Shown piece by piece: positions 24,287 to 33,356 of a DNA stretch of 64,000 bases. The notes below the pieces were generated by a model. It had not been told where the DNA came from, did no database searches, and saw only the letters and a list, made by a program, of their open reading frames with translations. This stretch comes from Sphingomonas sp. PP-CE-1G-424 (GTDB lineage Bacteria; Pseudomonadota; Alphaproteobacteria; Sphingomonadales; Sphingomonadaceae), in assembly GCF_004341085.1 (NCBI RefSeq), contig NZ_SLXW01000001.1, positions 558,001 to 622,000 of the forward strand, written 5' to 3'. A program made the translations under genes and the position numbers. Positions within the stretch are counted from its first letter, which is position 1. Every line of letters starts with the position of its first letter.

Positions 24287-26719
24287 ATGACGCTGATGCG
24301 TGAACAGGCCGTGAGCGACCTCCCCTCCCCCTTGGAAAACTGGTTTGTCGCGAGGGGTTGGCGGCCGCGGCGACATCAGCTGGAAATGCTGGCGGAAGGC
24401 CGCGCCGGGCATCATGCCCTGCTGGTCGCGGCGACCGGCGCGGGCAAGACGCTCGCCGGGTTCCTGCCGACGCTTGCCGAGCTGATCGAGGCGCCGACGA
24501 CCGGTCTCCACACGCTCTACGTATCGCCGCTGAAGGCGCTCGCGGTCGACGTGCAGCGCAACCTGCTGACACCGATCGACGAGATGGGTGTCGATATCCG
24601 CGTCGAGACGCGCACCGGCGACACGCCGTCGGACCGCAAGGCGCGGCAACGGATCAAGCCGCCGCAGATCCTGCTGACCACGCCCGAATCGCTGTCGCTG
24701 CTGCTAAGCTACCCGGACAGCATCACGATGTTCGAGAACCTCCGCACGATCGTCGTCGACGAGGTCCACGCATTCGCGACCGGCAAGCGCGGCGACCTGT
24801 TGTCGCTGTGCATGGCGCGGCTCCAGAAGATTTCGCCGGGGATGCGCCGCGTCGCGCTGTCGGCGACGGTCGCGGATGCCGACGGCTATCGCGCGTGGCT
24901 CGCCCCCGATGGCGACATCGATCAGGTCGCGATGGTACGCGGCGAGGCGGGTGCGGATCCCAACGTCGCGATCCTGCTGCCCGAGGGTCGCGTGCCCTGG
25001 TCCGGCCATTCGGGCCGCTATGCCGCCGCGCAGGTGATGGCCGAGATCGAGGCGCACGAGACCTCGATCGTGTTCTGCAACACGCGCAGTCTGGCGGAAC
25101 TGATTTTCCAGGATCTGTGGAAGGTGAACTCCGGCAATCTCCCGATCGGCGTCCACCACGGCAGCCTCGCGAAAGAGGCGCGGCGCAAGGTCGAGAACGC
25201 GATGGCCGAGGGGAAACTGCGCGCGCTGGTCGCGACGTCGAGCCTCGATCTGGGGGTGGACTGGGGCAATGTCGATTGCGTGATCCAGATGGGCGCGCCG
25301 AAGGGATCGTCGCGGCTGTTGCAGCGGATCGGGCGCGCCAATCACCGGCTCGACGAATCGTCGCAAGCGATCGTCGTGCCCGGCAACCGTTTCGAATATC
25401 TCGAGGCGCGCGCGGCGCTCGACGCGGTGGAGGCGGGCGAGCTCGATGCGGATATCTTCCGCATCGGTGCGCTCGATGTGCTCGCGCAGCACGTGATGGC
25501 GTGCGCCTGCGCGGCCCCGTTCCACGAAGCTGCGTTGCTCGACGAGATTCGCTCCGCCCTCCCCTATTCCGCGCTACCGACCGAGACGTTCGAGCGCGTG
25601 CTGCATTTCATCAGCGACGGCGGCTATTCGCTGAAGGCGTATGACCGGTTCAAGCGGTTGACCAAGGATGCGGACGGGACGTGGCGCGTCAGCCACCCCA
25701 AATTCATCGGCCAGCACCGGCTGAACGCAGGCATCATCGTCGAGGCGACGATGCTCAACGTGCGATTCGGCAACGGTCGTGTGCTCGGCCGCGTCGAGGA
25801 GGCGTTCGCCGCGCAGTTGAGCCACGGCGACACGTTCTTCTTCGCAGGGCTCAGCCTCGAGGTGATGAAGATCGACCTTGAGGATCTGGTGGTGCGCGCG
25901 ACCTCGAAGCCTGCGCGGATCCCGACCTATGGTGGCAGCCGGATGCCGCTGTCGACCAACCTCGCCGACCGCGTCCGTGGCTTCCTCGCGCATGCGGGCG
26001 ACTGGGCGCGCTTTCCCGACGACGTCCGCGAATGGCTGGAGATGCAGGCGTATCGATCGGTGATGCCCGAGCCCGGCCAGCTGCTGGTCGAGACCTTCCC
26101 GCGCGAGGGGCGGCATTACATGGTCGCGTACAGCTTCGAGGGGTGGAACGCGCACCAGTCGCTCGGCATGCTGATCACGCGGCGGATGGAGACGCAGGGG
26201 CTGAAACCGCTCGGCTTCGTTGCGAATGATTACGCGCTGGCGGTGTACGGGCTGGAGAAAATCACCGATCCGGCTTCGCTGTTCTCGGCGGATATCCTCG
26301 AGCACGAGTTCGTCGAATGGGTGCAGCAATCGCATCTGCTCAAGCGTGCGTTTCGCGAGGTCGCGGTGATCGGCGGGCTGGTCGAGCGCCAGCATCCGGG
26401 CAAGCGCAAGACCGGCAAACAAGTGACGTTCTCGACCGACCTGATCTACGATGTGCTGCGCAAGTACGAGCCGACGCATTTGCTGCTGGAGGCGGCGTGG
26501 GCGGACGCGCGGGCGCGGATGACCGATGTCGGGCGGCTGGCATCTTTGCTCGACCGCGCCGCGGCGACGATGGTGCATGTCGATCTTGAGCGCGTAACGC
26601 CGCTCGCGGTGCCGGTGCTAACGCTGATCGGGCGCGAGAAGATCTCGACGAACAGTTCGGACGATGCGCTGCTGATCGAGGCGGAAGCGATGATCGCCGA
26701 CGCGATGCGGCCTGATTGA
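24287..26719 (+). CDS. Ligase-associated DEXH-box helicase (Lhr-Core type)
   Basis: An 810-residue superfamily 2 helicase. Motif I is VAATGAGKT (residues about 47-55), Ia is YVSPLKALAVDVQ, motif II is VDEVHAF, motif III is LSATVAD, motif IV is IVFCNTRS, motif V is ATSSLDLGVDWG and motif VI is QRIGRANHR. The rest matches the winged-helix and Lhr-Core domains (FGNGRVLGRVEE, then the C-terminal DUF4145-like region). Lhr-Core helicases translocate 3'-5' on single-stranded DNA; this branch is encoded with an ATP-dependent ligase. The start is uncertain: ATG at 24287, ATG at 24296 and GTG at 24311 are all possible, with weak ribosome-binding sites. Confidence 0.93.
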   Translation: MTLMREQAVSDLPSPLENWFVARGWRPRRHQLEMLAEGRAGHHALLVAATGAGKTLAGFLPTLAELIEAPTTGLHTLYVSPLKALAVDVQRNLLTPIDEMGVDIRVETRTGDTPSDRKARQRIKPPQILLTTPESLSLLLSYPDSITMFENLRTIVVDEVHAFATGKRGDLLSLCMARLQKISPGMRRVALSATVADADGYRAWLAPDGDIDQVAMVRGEAGADPNVAILLPEGRVPWSGHSGRYAAAQVMAEIEAHETSIVFCNTRSLAELIFQDLWKVNSGNLPIGVHHGSLAKEARRKVENAMAEGKLRALVATSSLDLGVDWGNVDCVIQMGAPKGSSRLLQRIGRANHRLDESSQAIVVPGNRFEYLEARAALDAVEAGELDADIFRIGALDVLAQHVMACACAAPFHEAALLDEIRSALPYSALPTETFERVLHFISDGGYSLKAYDRFKRLTKDADGTWRVSHPKFIGQHRLNAGIIVEATMLNVRFGNGRVLGRVEEAFAAQLSHGDTFFFAGLSLEVMKIDLEDLVVRATSKPARIPTYGGSRMPLSTNLADRVRGFLAHAGDWARFPDDVREWLEMQAYRSVMPEPGQLLVETFPREGRHYMVAYSFEGWNAHQSLGMLITRRMETQGLKPLGFVANDYALAVYGLEKITDPASLFSADILEHEFVEWVQQSHLLKRAFREVAVIGGLVERQHPGKRKTGKQVTFSTDLIYDVLRKYEPTHLLLEAAWADARARMTDVGRLASLLDRAAATMVHVDLERVTPLAVPVLTLIGREKISTNSSDDALLIEAEAMIADAMRPD

Positions 26720-26726
26720 GCTACTC

Positions 26727-26853
26727 GATCCTCCCCCGCCAGGGGGAGGTGGCTGGCACTTGCCAGACGGAGGGGGAGGGAAGGGAAACCGTTGTCGCGT
26801 CTTCCTCCCCCTCCGTCGCCTACGGCGCCACCTCCCCCTTGCGGGGGAGGATT
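26727..26853. repeat. Intergenic palindromic repeat, family B copy 3
   Basis: GATCCTCCCCCGCCAGGGGG and CCCCCTTGCGGGGGAGGATT outer arms, with the TGGCACTTGCCAGACGGAGG and CCTCCGTCGCC inner parts seen in other family B copies. It lies between the helicase and retropepsin-like genes, both on the plus strand. Confidence 0.9.
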
Positions 26854-26922
26854 TCAGAATAGCTCAGCCCCTCCCCAAACGAACGATTGCGTGCCCGCAA
26901 TATCAGGCGCAGCATTTGCAGC

Positions 26923-27906
26923 ATGCACAAGTGGCTAGCCCCGCTACTGCTAGTCATCGCCGCCCAAGCTAGCGCTCAGGACGCAGTCTCTCCACGCCCA
27001 AATGCTGCACCCACGCCCGGTGCAACATCCGCAGCAGAGCCCGACCCAGCCACGCTCCTGTTCGGCGACGACGAAACCCGCATGACGGTCCCGGTCACGA
27101 TCGCCGGCGCCGGCCCCTTCCCCTTCGTCGTCGACACCGGCGCGCAGCGTACCGTCATCGCCCGCGAACTCGCCGCCACGCTCGGCCTTGCCCCAGGCCG
27201 CATCGTCCGCGTGACCGGCATGACCGGCTCGGACAGCATCGGCACCGTCATGATCCCCTCGCTCAAGGTGAGCGTCATCGGTAGCGCCGCGATCGAGGCC
27301 CCGGCGATCAGCGCGATCAATCTCGGCGCGCGCGGGCTGCTGGGGATCGACACATTGCAAGATCATGCGGTGAAGATCGACTTCGACACGAAGACGATGA
27401 CCGTCACCCCCTCGCGCAAACGCCAGAATCGCGAACGCGTAGGTCCCGATGAAATCGTGATCAAAGCGCGCAGCCTGTTCGGACAGCTCGTCGTCACCGA
27501 CGCCTATTGCAACGGCATCCGCATCCGCGTGATCCTCGATACCGGCACGTCCGTGAGCATGGCCAATGGCGCGCTCCGCCGGAAGGTAACGCGCAAGGGA
27601 CTGGGCCGCGCTGGGCCGTCGCAGTCGGTGTCGCTGACCGGCGTCACTGGCGAAACGGTTGTCGCGGATTACACGACGATCGACCGCGTCACGATCGGCA
27701 GCCTTTCGCTCGGCGACGTGCCCGTCGCATTCACTGCGATCGATGCGCCGCCGTTCCGGCAGTTCGGATTGTCCGAGCGTCCCGCGATGCTGCTCGGGAT
27801 GGATGTGCTGCAGTTGTTTCGCCGCGTCGACATCGATTTCGCCAACCGTGAAGTCAGGCTGGCATTGCCTCGCGGAACGCGTCGTGGCGGGGAGCCGCGG
27901 CGGTGA
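26923..27906 (+). CDS. Periplasmic retropepsin-like aspartic protease with two DTG domains
   Basis: A 327-residue protein with a signal peptide (HKWLAPLLLVIAAQASAQ, cleavage near residue 19), a Pro/Ala-rich linker and two tandem pepsin-like half-domains. The first has FVVDTGAQRTVI (Asp71) and the second VILDTGTSVSMA (Asp206), each followed by a hydrophobic-hydrophobic-Gly strand (GLLGIDTLQ, MLLGMDVLQ). Two retropepsin domains on one chain could form the two-Asp active site within a monomer. Substrate unknown. It is 59 bp upstream of an M20 peptidase gene on the same strand. Confidence 0.87.
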   Translation: MHKWLAPLLLVIAAQASAQDAVSPRPNAAPTPGATSAAEPDPATLLFGDDETRMTVPVTIAGAGPFPFVVDTGAQRTVIARELAATLGLAPGRIVRVTGMTGSDSIGTVMIPSLKVSVIGSAAIEAPAISAINLGARGLLGIDTLQDHAVKIDFDTKTMTVTPSRKRQNRERVGPDEIVIKARSLFGQLVVTDAYCNGIRIRVILDTGTSVSMANGALRRKVTRKGLGRAGPSQSVSLTGVTGETVVADYTTIDRVTIGSLSLGDVPVAFTAIDAPPFRQFGLSERPAMLLGMDVLQLFRRVDIDFANREVRLALPRGTRRGGEPRR

Positions 27907-27965
27907 GGTTGCGTAACCGCGCGTTCGCTGCAACTCTCCCCACAGAAACGAACAAGGGGACGACG

Positions 27966-29375
27966 ATGCGCGCGACTGGTTGGCTACTCACGGCGGCGAT
28001 TCTGACGACACCCGTGACGACGGCGGTTGGGGCACAGGCGCAGTCGCGGCCCGACCAGAAGGCGTTCCTCGCGCTTTACAAGGAACTGGTCGAGACCAAC
28101 ACGACGCTGTCCGCCGGCAGTTGCACGCAGGCGGCGGCGCAGATTGGCTCACGGCTAAAGACCGCGGGTTATGCGGATACCGACATCACCTATTTCTCGG
28201 TGCCCGAGCACCCGAAGGACGGCGGGCTGGTCGCGGTGCTGAAGGGATCGGACGCGTCGATCAAGCCGATGCTGCTGCTCGCACATCTCGACGTGGTCGA
28301 GGCCAAGCGCGAGGATTGGGTGCGCGATCCGTTCAAGCTGATCGAGGAAGGCGGCTATTATTACGCGCGCGGCACCGTCGACGACAAGGCTCAGGCGGCG
28401 ATCTGGTCCGACGCGATGATCCGCTTCAAGACGAGCGGGTACAAGCCGAAACGGACGATCAAGCTGGCGCTGACCTGCGGCGAAGAGACGACGTTCGCAT
28501 GGAACGGCGCGCAGTATCTGGCGAAGTCGAAGCCCGACCTGATCGCCGCCGAGTTCGCGCTGAACGAGGGCGGCGGCGGGCGGCTCGACGACAACGGCAA
28601 GCGCCAGTTGCTCGCGATCCAGGTCGGCGAGAAGGCGGCGCAGAACTACACGTTCCTGGCGACCAATCCCGGCGGGCACAGCTCGCAGCCGATCCCGGAG
28701 AACGCGATCTACGAGATCGCCGACGCCGTGAAGGCAGTCCAGGGCTACGAGTTTCCCGTAAAATTCACTGATACGACCAAGGCGTTCTTCGCGGCGAGTG
28801 CGAAGGCGATGCCGGGCGAGATGGGGGATGCGATCACGAAGCTGCTCGCGAACCCCGAGGACAAGACGGCGGATGCGATCGTCAGTCGTGACAAGGCGAT
28901 GCACTCGACGTTGCGCACGACCTGCGTGGCGACGTTGCTGAACGCGGGTCACGCGGAGAACGCCTTGCCGCAGCGCGCGACGGCGAACATCAACTGCCGG
29001 ATCTTTCCAGGGGAGACGGTAGAGGGCACGCTCGCGAAGTTGAAGGAACTTGCGGGGGCGAAGGTAACGGTGACGGCGAACCAGCCGGTGCGCCCGACTG
29101 CGATCCCGCCAACGCTCGACCCAAAGATCATGGGGCCGGTGACCAAGGTCGCTGCGAAGCACTTCCCCGGCCTGCCGATCCTGCCGCTGATGTCGACCGG
29201 CGCGACGGACGGCATTTTCTTCGAGGCGATCGGAATCCCGGTCTACGGCGCGCCGGGCGTCTTCATCGACAAGGACATGGGGGGGATTCACGGCCTCAAC
29301 GAACGAATCCGCGTGAATTCCCTGTACGACGGCCGCGACTACCTCTTCGACTTGGTGAAGGCGTTTGCGGGATGA
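27966..29375 (+). CDS. Secreted M20 family metallopeptidase
   Basis: A 469-residue zinc peptidase with a signal peptide (to about residue 26, VGAQAQS). Metal and catalytic residues appear as LLLAHLDVVEAKREDW, GTVDDKAQAA, LTCGEETTF and NEGGGG, with the dimerisation domain at about 205-330 and a final His in GGIHGLNERI. Members release amino acids from dipeptides or amides; this one acts in the periplasm or outside. AAGGGG lies a few bases before the ATG. Downstream is a family C repeat, then the convergent kup gene. Confidence 0.92.
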   Translation: MRATGWLLTAAILTTPVTTAVGAQAQSRPDQKAFLALYKELVETNTTLSAGSCTQAAAQIGSRLKTAGYADTDITYFSVPEHPKDGGLVAVLKGSDASIKPMLLLAHLDVVEAKREDWVRDPFKLIEEGGYYYARGTVDDKAQAAIWSDAMIRFKTSGYKPKRTIKLALTCGEETTFAWNGAQYLAKSKPDLIAAEFALNEGGGGRLDDNGKRQLLAIQVGEKAAQNYTFLATNPGGHSSQPIPENAIYEIADAVKAVQGYEFPVKFTDTTKAFFAASAKAMPGEMGDAITKLLANPEDKTADAIVSRDKAMHSTLRTTCVATLLNAGHAENALPQRATANINCRIFPGETVEGTLAKLKELAGAKVTVTANQPVRPTAIPPTLDPKIMGPVTKVAAKHFPGLPILPLMSTGATDGIFFEAIGIPVYGAPGVFIDKDMGGIHGLNERIRVNSLYDGRDYLFDLVKAFAG

Positions 29376-29383
29376 ACGCTACG

Positions 29384-29534
29384 TCCCTCGCCCCTACGGG
29401 GAGAGGGAGGGAGGAGCCTTAGGCGACGGAAGGGAGAGGGGCGTGAGGCTCGGGACGGCGCATCCCAACGCCCCTCCCCCTTCCCACCGCAAGCGCGGCG
29501 GGCCCCTTCCCTCTCCCCGCAGGGGCGAGGGAGT
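29384..29534. repeat. Intergenic palindromic repeat, family C copy 1
   Basis: CCCTCGCCCCTACGGGGAGA with GGGAGGGAGGAGC on the left and CCCTTCCCTCTCCCCGCAGG with GGCGAGGGAG on the right. The inner GGAAGGGAGAGGGGCG and CGCCCCTCCCCCTTCC pair too. It occupies the entire gap between the convergent M20 peptidase and kup genes. A second copy is at 63849-64000. Confidence 0.9.
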
Positions 29535-31553
29535 TTAGACCGTGACCTGTTCGCCTAGTTCGAGCACCTTGCCCGGCGGGATCTTCAGGAAGTCGGTGGG
29601 GTCGCTAGCGTTGCGTTGCAGGAACATGAAGATGCGGTCCTGCCAGGGCGGCATACCCTTTTCCGCATCGGGCTTCAGCGTGTTGCGGCCGATGAAGAAC
29701 GAGGTGCGCATCGGGTCCAGTCCGAGCTGTTCGGTCTTGGTCCCGATCCCGAGATCGCGCGGCACGTCGGGCGACTCCATGAAGCCGTAGGTCAGCACGA
29801 CGATCGAAAAATTGTCGTCGACGCGTTCCACCTTCGCGCGTGACGCTTCGTCGACGAACGGCCGATCCGCGGTACGGATGCTGACGATCAGGTTGCGCTC
29901 GTGGAGCACCTTGTTGTGCTTCAGATTATGCAGCAGCGCGCCCGGTGTCGCGTGCGGGTTGCCGGTCAGGAACACGGCCGTCCCCGACACGCGTTCGGGC
30001 GGACGCTTCTCCAGCGCCGAGGCGAGATCGCTGAGCGGAATGCTCTGGCGCTTCTCGAACGCGCTGACGATCTTCTTGCCGCGCACCCAGGTGAAGATGA
30101 TCAGCCCGATCGCGGCGGCGATGACCAGCGGAACCCAACCGCCCTCGATCACGCGCAGGATGTTCGCGCCGAAGAAGATCAGGTCAAGCGTCAGGAATGG
30201 CAGGATCGCCGTCAGTGCCAGTGGGCGCGACCAGTTCCAACGGTGGCGGACGACGATATACGCAAGCAAGGTCGTGACGACCATCGTGCCGGTCACCGCG
30301 ATGCCGTACGCGGCTGCCATTGCCGACGACGTCTTGAACTGAATCACCAGCACCAGCACGCCGATCAGCAGCAGCCAGTTGATCGCCGGCAGGTAGATCT
30401 GGCCCGCGAACACGGCGGAGGTCTGGCGGATGCGCAGGCGCGGGAGCAGGCCGAGCTGGATCGCCTGTTGCGTCAGCGAGAATGCGCCGGTGATGACCGC
30501 CTGGCTGGCGATCACGGTCGCGAAGCCGGCGAGGATGATCAGCGGCGCGCGCAGCGATTCGGGCGCCATCAGGAAGAACCAGTCCTGGTTGACGAACGGA
30601 ATACCCTGCCGCGCGGCATCTTCGAGCTTGGCGAGCGCGAACGCGCCTTGCCCCAGATAGTTGAGCGCGAGCGCCGGGAAGACGAGGAAGAACCAGCCGA
30701 TTCGAATCGGCAGCCTGCCGAAATGGCCCATGTCGGCGGTCAGCGCTTCGGCGCCGGTGACGGTCAGGAACACCGCGCCGAGCACGAACAGCCCGGTGAC
30801 GCCGTGCGTCGCGAGGAACGAGATGCCGTAGGTCGGCAGGAACACGCGGACGATCGAGGGCTCGTCGGCGATATGCCAGATGCCGAGCGCGCCGATCGCG
30901 ACGAACCAGAGGATGCAGACCGGGCCGAACAGCTTCGACACCTGCGCGGTACCGCGCGACTGGATCAGGAACAGCGCGATCAGGATGCCGATCGTCAGCG
31001 CGCGCACCACGCCTTCGTTGAAGATGTGCGCCGCGCTCGGAATCGTCCGCAGGCCTTCCATCGCCGACAGCACCGACAACGCCGGGGTGATGATCGCATC
31101 GCCGTAGAACAAAGACGCGCCCGCCGCGCCGAGTACGATCGCGATCCGCGACCGCATGCCGAGCGCGCGACGGGCAAGCGCGGCTAGCGCCAGCACGCCG
31201 CCCTCGCCCTGGTTGTCGGCGCGCATCAGGAAGATGACGTATTTGACCGTCACGACGAGGAACAGCGACCAGAGCGCGAGGCTCAGCACGCCAAGGATTT
31301 CGGTCGGATCAATGCCGCCCGCGGACGTCTGGCCGAGCGCCTCGCGGAACGCGTAGAGCGGGCTGGTGCCGATATCGCCGAACACCACGCCGATGGCGCC
31401 GACGGTAAGCGCGGCGAGTGCCGGATGGGGGTGGAGATGCGCTGCGGACAGATCCGACGGCGCGCACGCCTGTCCTGCCCCTTGCCCCGCCAAGTCCTCG
31501 GCGGTCGGTTCGGTCACGACGGCAGTTTGCGGTGTTCCGGCTACGGACGTCAT
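29535..31553 (-). CDS. kup: Low-affinity potassium uptake protein Kup
   Basis: A 672-residue KUP/HAK/KT potassium-proton symporter. The N-terminal cytoplasmic stretch of about 45 residues is followed by twelve membrane segments beginning ALTVGAIGVVFGDIGTSPLYA, the hallmark motif, then ADNQGEGGVLAL, GASLFYGDAIITPALSVLSA and GTMVVTTLLAYIVV, and a C-terminal cytoplasmic domain from about residue 500. The ATG at 31553 lies 13 bases after GGAGGAG, a long spacing. It is divergent from pdeM. Confidence 0.95.
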   Translation of the reverse strand: MTSVAGTPQTAVVTEPTAEDLAGQGAGQACAPSDLSAAHLHPHPALAALTVGAIGVVFGDIGTSPLYAFREALGQTSAGGIDPTEILGVLSLALWSLFLVVTVKYVIFLMRADNQGEGGVLALAALARRALGMRSRIAIVLGAAGASLFYGDAIITPALSVLSAMEGLRTIPSAAHIFNEGVVRALTIGILIALFLIQSRGTAQVSKLFGPVCILWFVAIGALGIWHIADEPSIVRVFLPTYGISFLATHGVTGLFVLGAVFLTVTGAEALTADMGHFGRLPIRIGWFFLVFPALALNYLGQGAFALAKLEDAARQGIPFVNQDWFFLMAPESLRAPLIILAGFATVIASQAVITGAFSLTQQAIQLGLLPRLRIRQTSAVFAGQIYLPAINWLLLIGVLVLVIQFKTSSAMAAAYGIAVTGTMVVTTLLAYIVVRHRWNWSRPLALTAILPFLTLDLIFFGANILRVIEGGWVPLVIAAAIGLIIFTWVRGKKIVSAFEKRQSIPLSDLASALEKRPPERVSGTAVFLTGNPHATPGALLHNLKHNKVLHERNLIVSIRTADRPFVDEASRAKVERVDDNFSIVVLTYGFMESPDVPRDLGIGTKTEQLGLDPMRTSFFIGRNTLKPDAEKGMPPWQDRIFMFLQRNASDPTDFLKIPPGKVLELGEQVTV

Positions 31554-31678
31554 GGCGCGAACAGCGCTCCTCCTGGGGGGACGGCGCGCTTTACGCCGAT
31601 TGGGGGCATGCGCAAGCCCCACCCGGTTCGCGACGATGGCGGCTTGATTCGGTGCGGCAGGGGCGGCATGGCGGGCGG

Positions 31679-32341
31679 ATGGTTCCCTTTTCGTTCGGCG
31701 GGCATGCGCTTCTGGCGTTGGCGCAAGGCGCGCTGTTCTGGCCGGAGCGGCGTGCGCTGCTGGTCGCCGACCTGCATTTCGAGAAGGCGAGTTGGTTCGC
31801 GAAACGCGGCCAGATGCTGCCGCCGTATGACTCGATCGCGACGCTGGCGGACCTTACCGCGCTGGTTGCGGCCACCGGCGCGCGCGAAGTCTGGTGCCTC
31901 GGTGACAGCTTTCACGACAGCGACGGGTGCGAGCGGCTGCCGCAGCGCGCGCAGGACATGCTGCGGGCGATGACCGACGGCACGCGGTGGACGTGGATCA
32001 CGGGCAATCACGATCCGGCGATCCTCGATCGGTGTGGCGGGGAGGTCGTGGACGAGGTGGTCGTCGACGGGCTGGTACTGCGACATGAAGCGGACCGGGG
32101 GGAGACGCGGCCGGAACTGTCGGGGCATTTCCATCCGAAGCTTCGGCTAAGGGTACGGGGGAAATCGGTGGCGCGGCGGTGTTTCGTGGCGACGGCGACG
32201 AAGCTGATACTGCCGGCGTTCGGGTCGCTGACTGGCGGGCTGGATGTGGACCATCCGGAGATCGTGCGTGCGGTCGGGGTCGGCGCAGAGGCTATGGTGC
32301 CGGTGGCGGACCGGATGCTGCGGTTTCCGGTTGCGGCCTGA
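31679..32341 (+). CDS. pdeM: Ligase-associated DNA damage response phosphoesterase PdeM
   Basis: A 220-residue calcineurin-like metallophosphoesterase. Metal-binding motifs are VADLHFEKASW (31-), LGDSFHDSD (74-), ITGNHDP (about 102-) and LSGHFHPK (about 148-). It belongs to the family encoded with the ATP-dependent ligase, Lhr-type helicase and beta-CASP exonuclease; characterised members hydrolyse phosphodiesters with manganese. Here it stands alone, 19 kb from the ligase and divergent from kup. The ATG at 31679 has only a weak GGGCGG before it. Confidence 0.9.
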   Translation: MVPFSFGGHALLALAQGALFWPERRALLVADLHFEKASWFAKRGQMLPPYDSIATLADLTALVAATGAREVWCLGDSFHDSDGCERLPQRAQDMLRAMTDGTRWTWITGNHDPAILDRCGGEVVDEVVVDGLVLRHEADRGETRPELSGHFHPKLRLRVRGKSVARRCFVATATKLILPAFGSLTGGLDVDHPEIVRAVGVGAEAMVPVADRMLRFPVAA

Positions 32342-32365
32342 GGTTTGTCGCTAGGGAAGTAGATA

Positions 32366-32480
32366 AGCCACCACCCCGGCGAAGGCCGGGGTCCAATTGC
32401 AGGCGGCTTATAACGGAGGTTCGTCCGCCGTTACTTCAACCTTTCCAATTGGGCCCCGGCATCCGCCGGGGTGGTGGCTG
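32366..32480. repeat. Intergenic palindromic repeat, family D copy 1
   Basis: AGCCACCACCCCGGCGAAGG with CCGGGGTCCAATTG on the left and CCAATTGGGCCCCGGCATCC with GCCGGGGTGGTGGCT on the right. Each arm also forms its own hairpin. It lies between the convergent pdeM and msrA genes. Related copies are at 37447-37552 and 45837-45940. Confidence 0.9.
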
Positions 32481-32497
32481 TCCTAGGAAGATCGCCG

Positions 32498-33169
32498 TCA
32501 GCTCGAAATCGTTGGGAACGCCGCGCGGAAGGCTGCCACCTTCGGCTTGTCCCACATCACGACGTACGGATGCGTCGGGTTCCGATCGTAGAAATTCTGG
32601 TGGTACGCTTCGGCCGGATAGAACGTCCCCGTCTCCAGCTTCGTCACGATCGGCCCGGAGAACGCATGCGTGGCACCGAGTTGCGCGATGTATGCGCGCG
32701 CCACCTGCGCCTGCGCCGGCGACTGCGGGAAGATCGCCGAACGATAGCTGGTGCCGCTGTCGGGTCCCTGACGGTTCAACGTCGTCGGGTCATGCGCGAT
32801 CGAGAAATAGACGCGGAGCAACGTGCCGTAGCTGACCACGCGGGGATCGTAGGCGATCTTGATCGCTTCGGCGTGCTTCGTCGTCTCGGCGGAAACCTGG
32901 TCGTAGGTCGCGGTCGCCTTGGTGCCGCCGGCATAGCCGGTCATGACGGCCTTCACGCCCTTCACATGCTCGAACACCGCTTCCATCGTCCAGAAGCAGC
33001 CGCCGGCGAGTACCGCAGTCTGAACACCGGGCGCTGCGGGAAGGTCGGTCTTGACGGCGGGGATGACGACGGCGCGGGCGCCTTGCGCGGTGCCGGTGGC
33101 AATAAACGCACCGGCGATACCGACGGCGGCGAGCGTGGCGAGAAGCGGCTTTTTCATGTTTCGATACAT
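32498..33169 (-). CDS. msrA: Peptide-methionine (S)-S-oxide reductase MsrA, exported
   Basis: A 223-residue MsrA with an N-terminal signal sequence (KKPLLATLAAVGIAGAFIATGTAQG), so repair of oxidised methionine probably takes place in the periplasm. The catalytic cysteine is in LAGGCFWTME (Cys58), followed by VKAVMTGYAGG and SAIFPQSPAQA, and late FYPAEAYHQNFY. No second resolving cysteine of the usual C-terminal type is visible. Start at 33169; an ATG four codons later (33157) is possible. Downstream is a family D repeat. Confidence 0.94.
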   Translation of the reverse strand: MYRNMKKPLLATLAAVGIAGAFIATGTAQGARAVVIPAVKTDLPAAPGVQTAVLAGGCFWTMEAVFEHVKGVKAVMTGYAGGTKATATYDQVSAETTKHAEAIKIAYDPRVVSYGTLLRVYFSIAHDPTTLNRQGPDSGTSYRSAIFPQSPAQAQVARAYIAQLGATHAFSGPIVTKLETGTFYPAEAYHQNFYDRNPTHPYVVMWDKPKVAAFRAAFPTISS

Positions 33170-33206
33170 GGGGTTGCCGCTCGTCTTCGCTAGGCTATCG
33201 TCGCTG

Positions 33207-33356
33207 TTATCGGGCGGTGGCGGAAACGCTGTGCTCGAAATGGCTGGCGAAGGTCTGGCGGGCTTCGGCGGGCTGGAGCGCGAGCAAGCCGATGGCGCCG
33301 AGGACGAAACCGCCGCTGAACTGCCAGAAGAAACTCGACTTTACGATGCTGCGCAT
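33207..33356 (-). CDS. Small putative membrane protein, 49 residues
   Basis: An open frame starting MRSIVKSSFFWQFSGGFVLG, with one hydrophobic segment (about 9-26) and a polar tail HFEHSVSATAR. The basic N-terminus followed by an apolar helix looks like a signal anchor. It sits 37 bp upstream of msrA on the same strand. The frame extends further upstream, but the ATG at 33356 gives the most protein-like product. No family recognised; it could be spurious. Confidence 0.45.
   Translation of the reverse strand: MRSIVKSSFFWQFSGGFVLGAIGLLALQPAEARQTFASHFEHSVSATAR

Noticed and set aside
26755..26770. TGGCACTTGCCAGAC as a second sigma-54 site
   Set aside because: It lies inside a family B palindrome and the GG-GC spacing is not ten bases.
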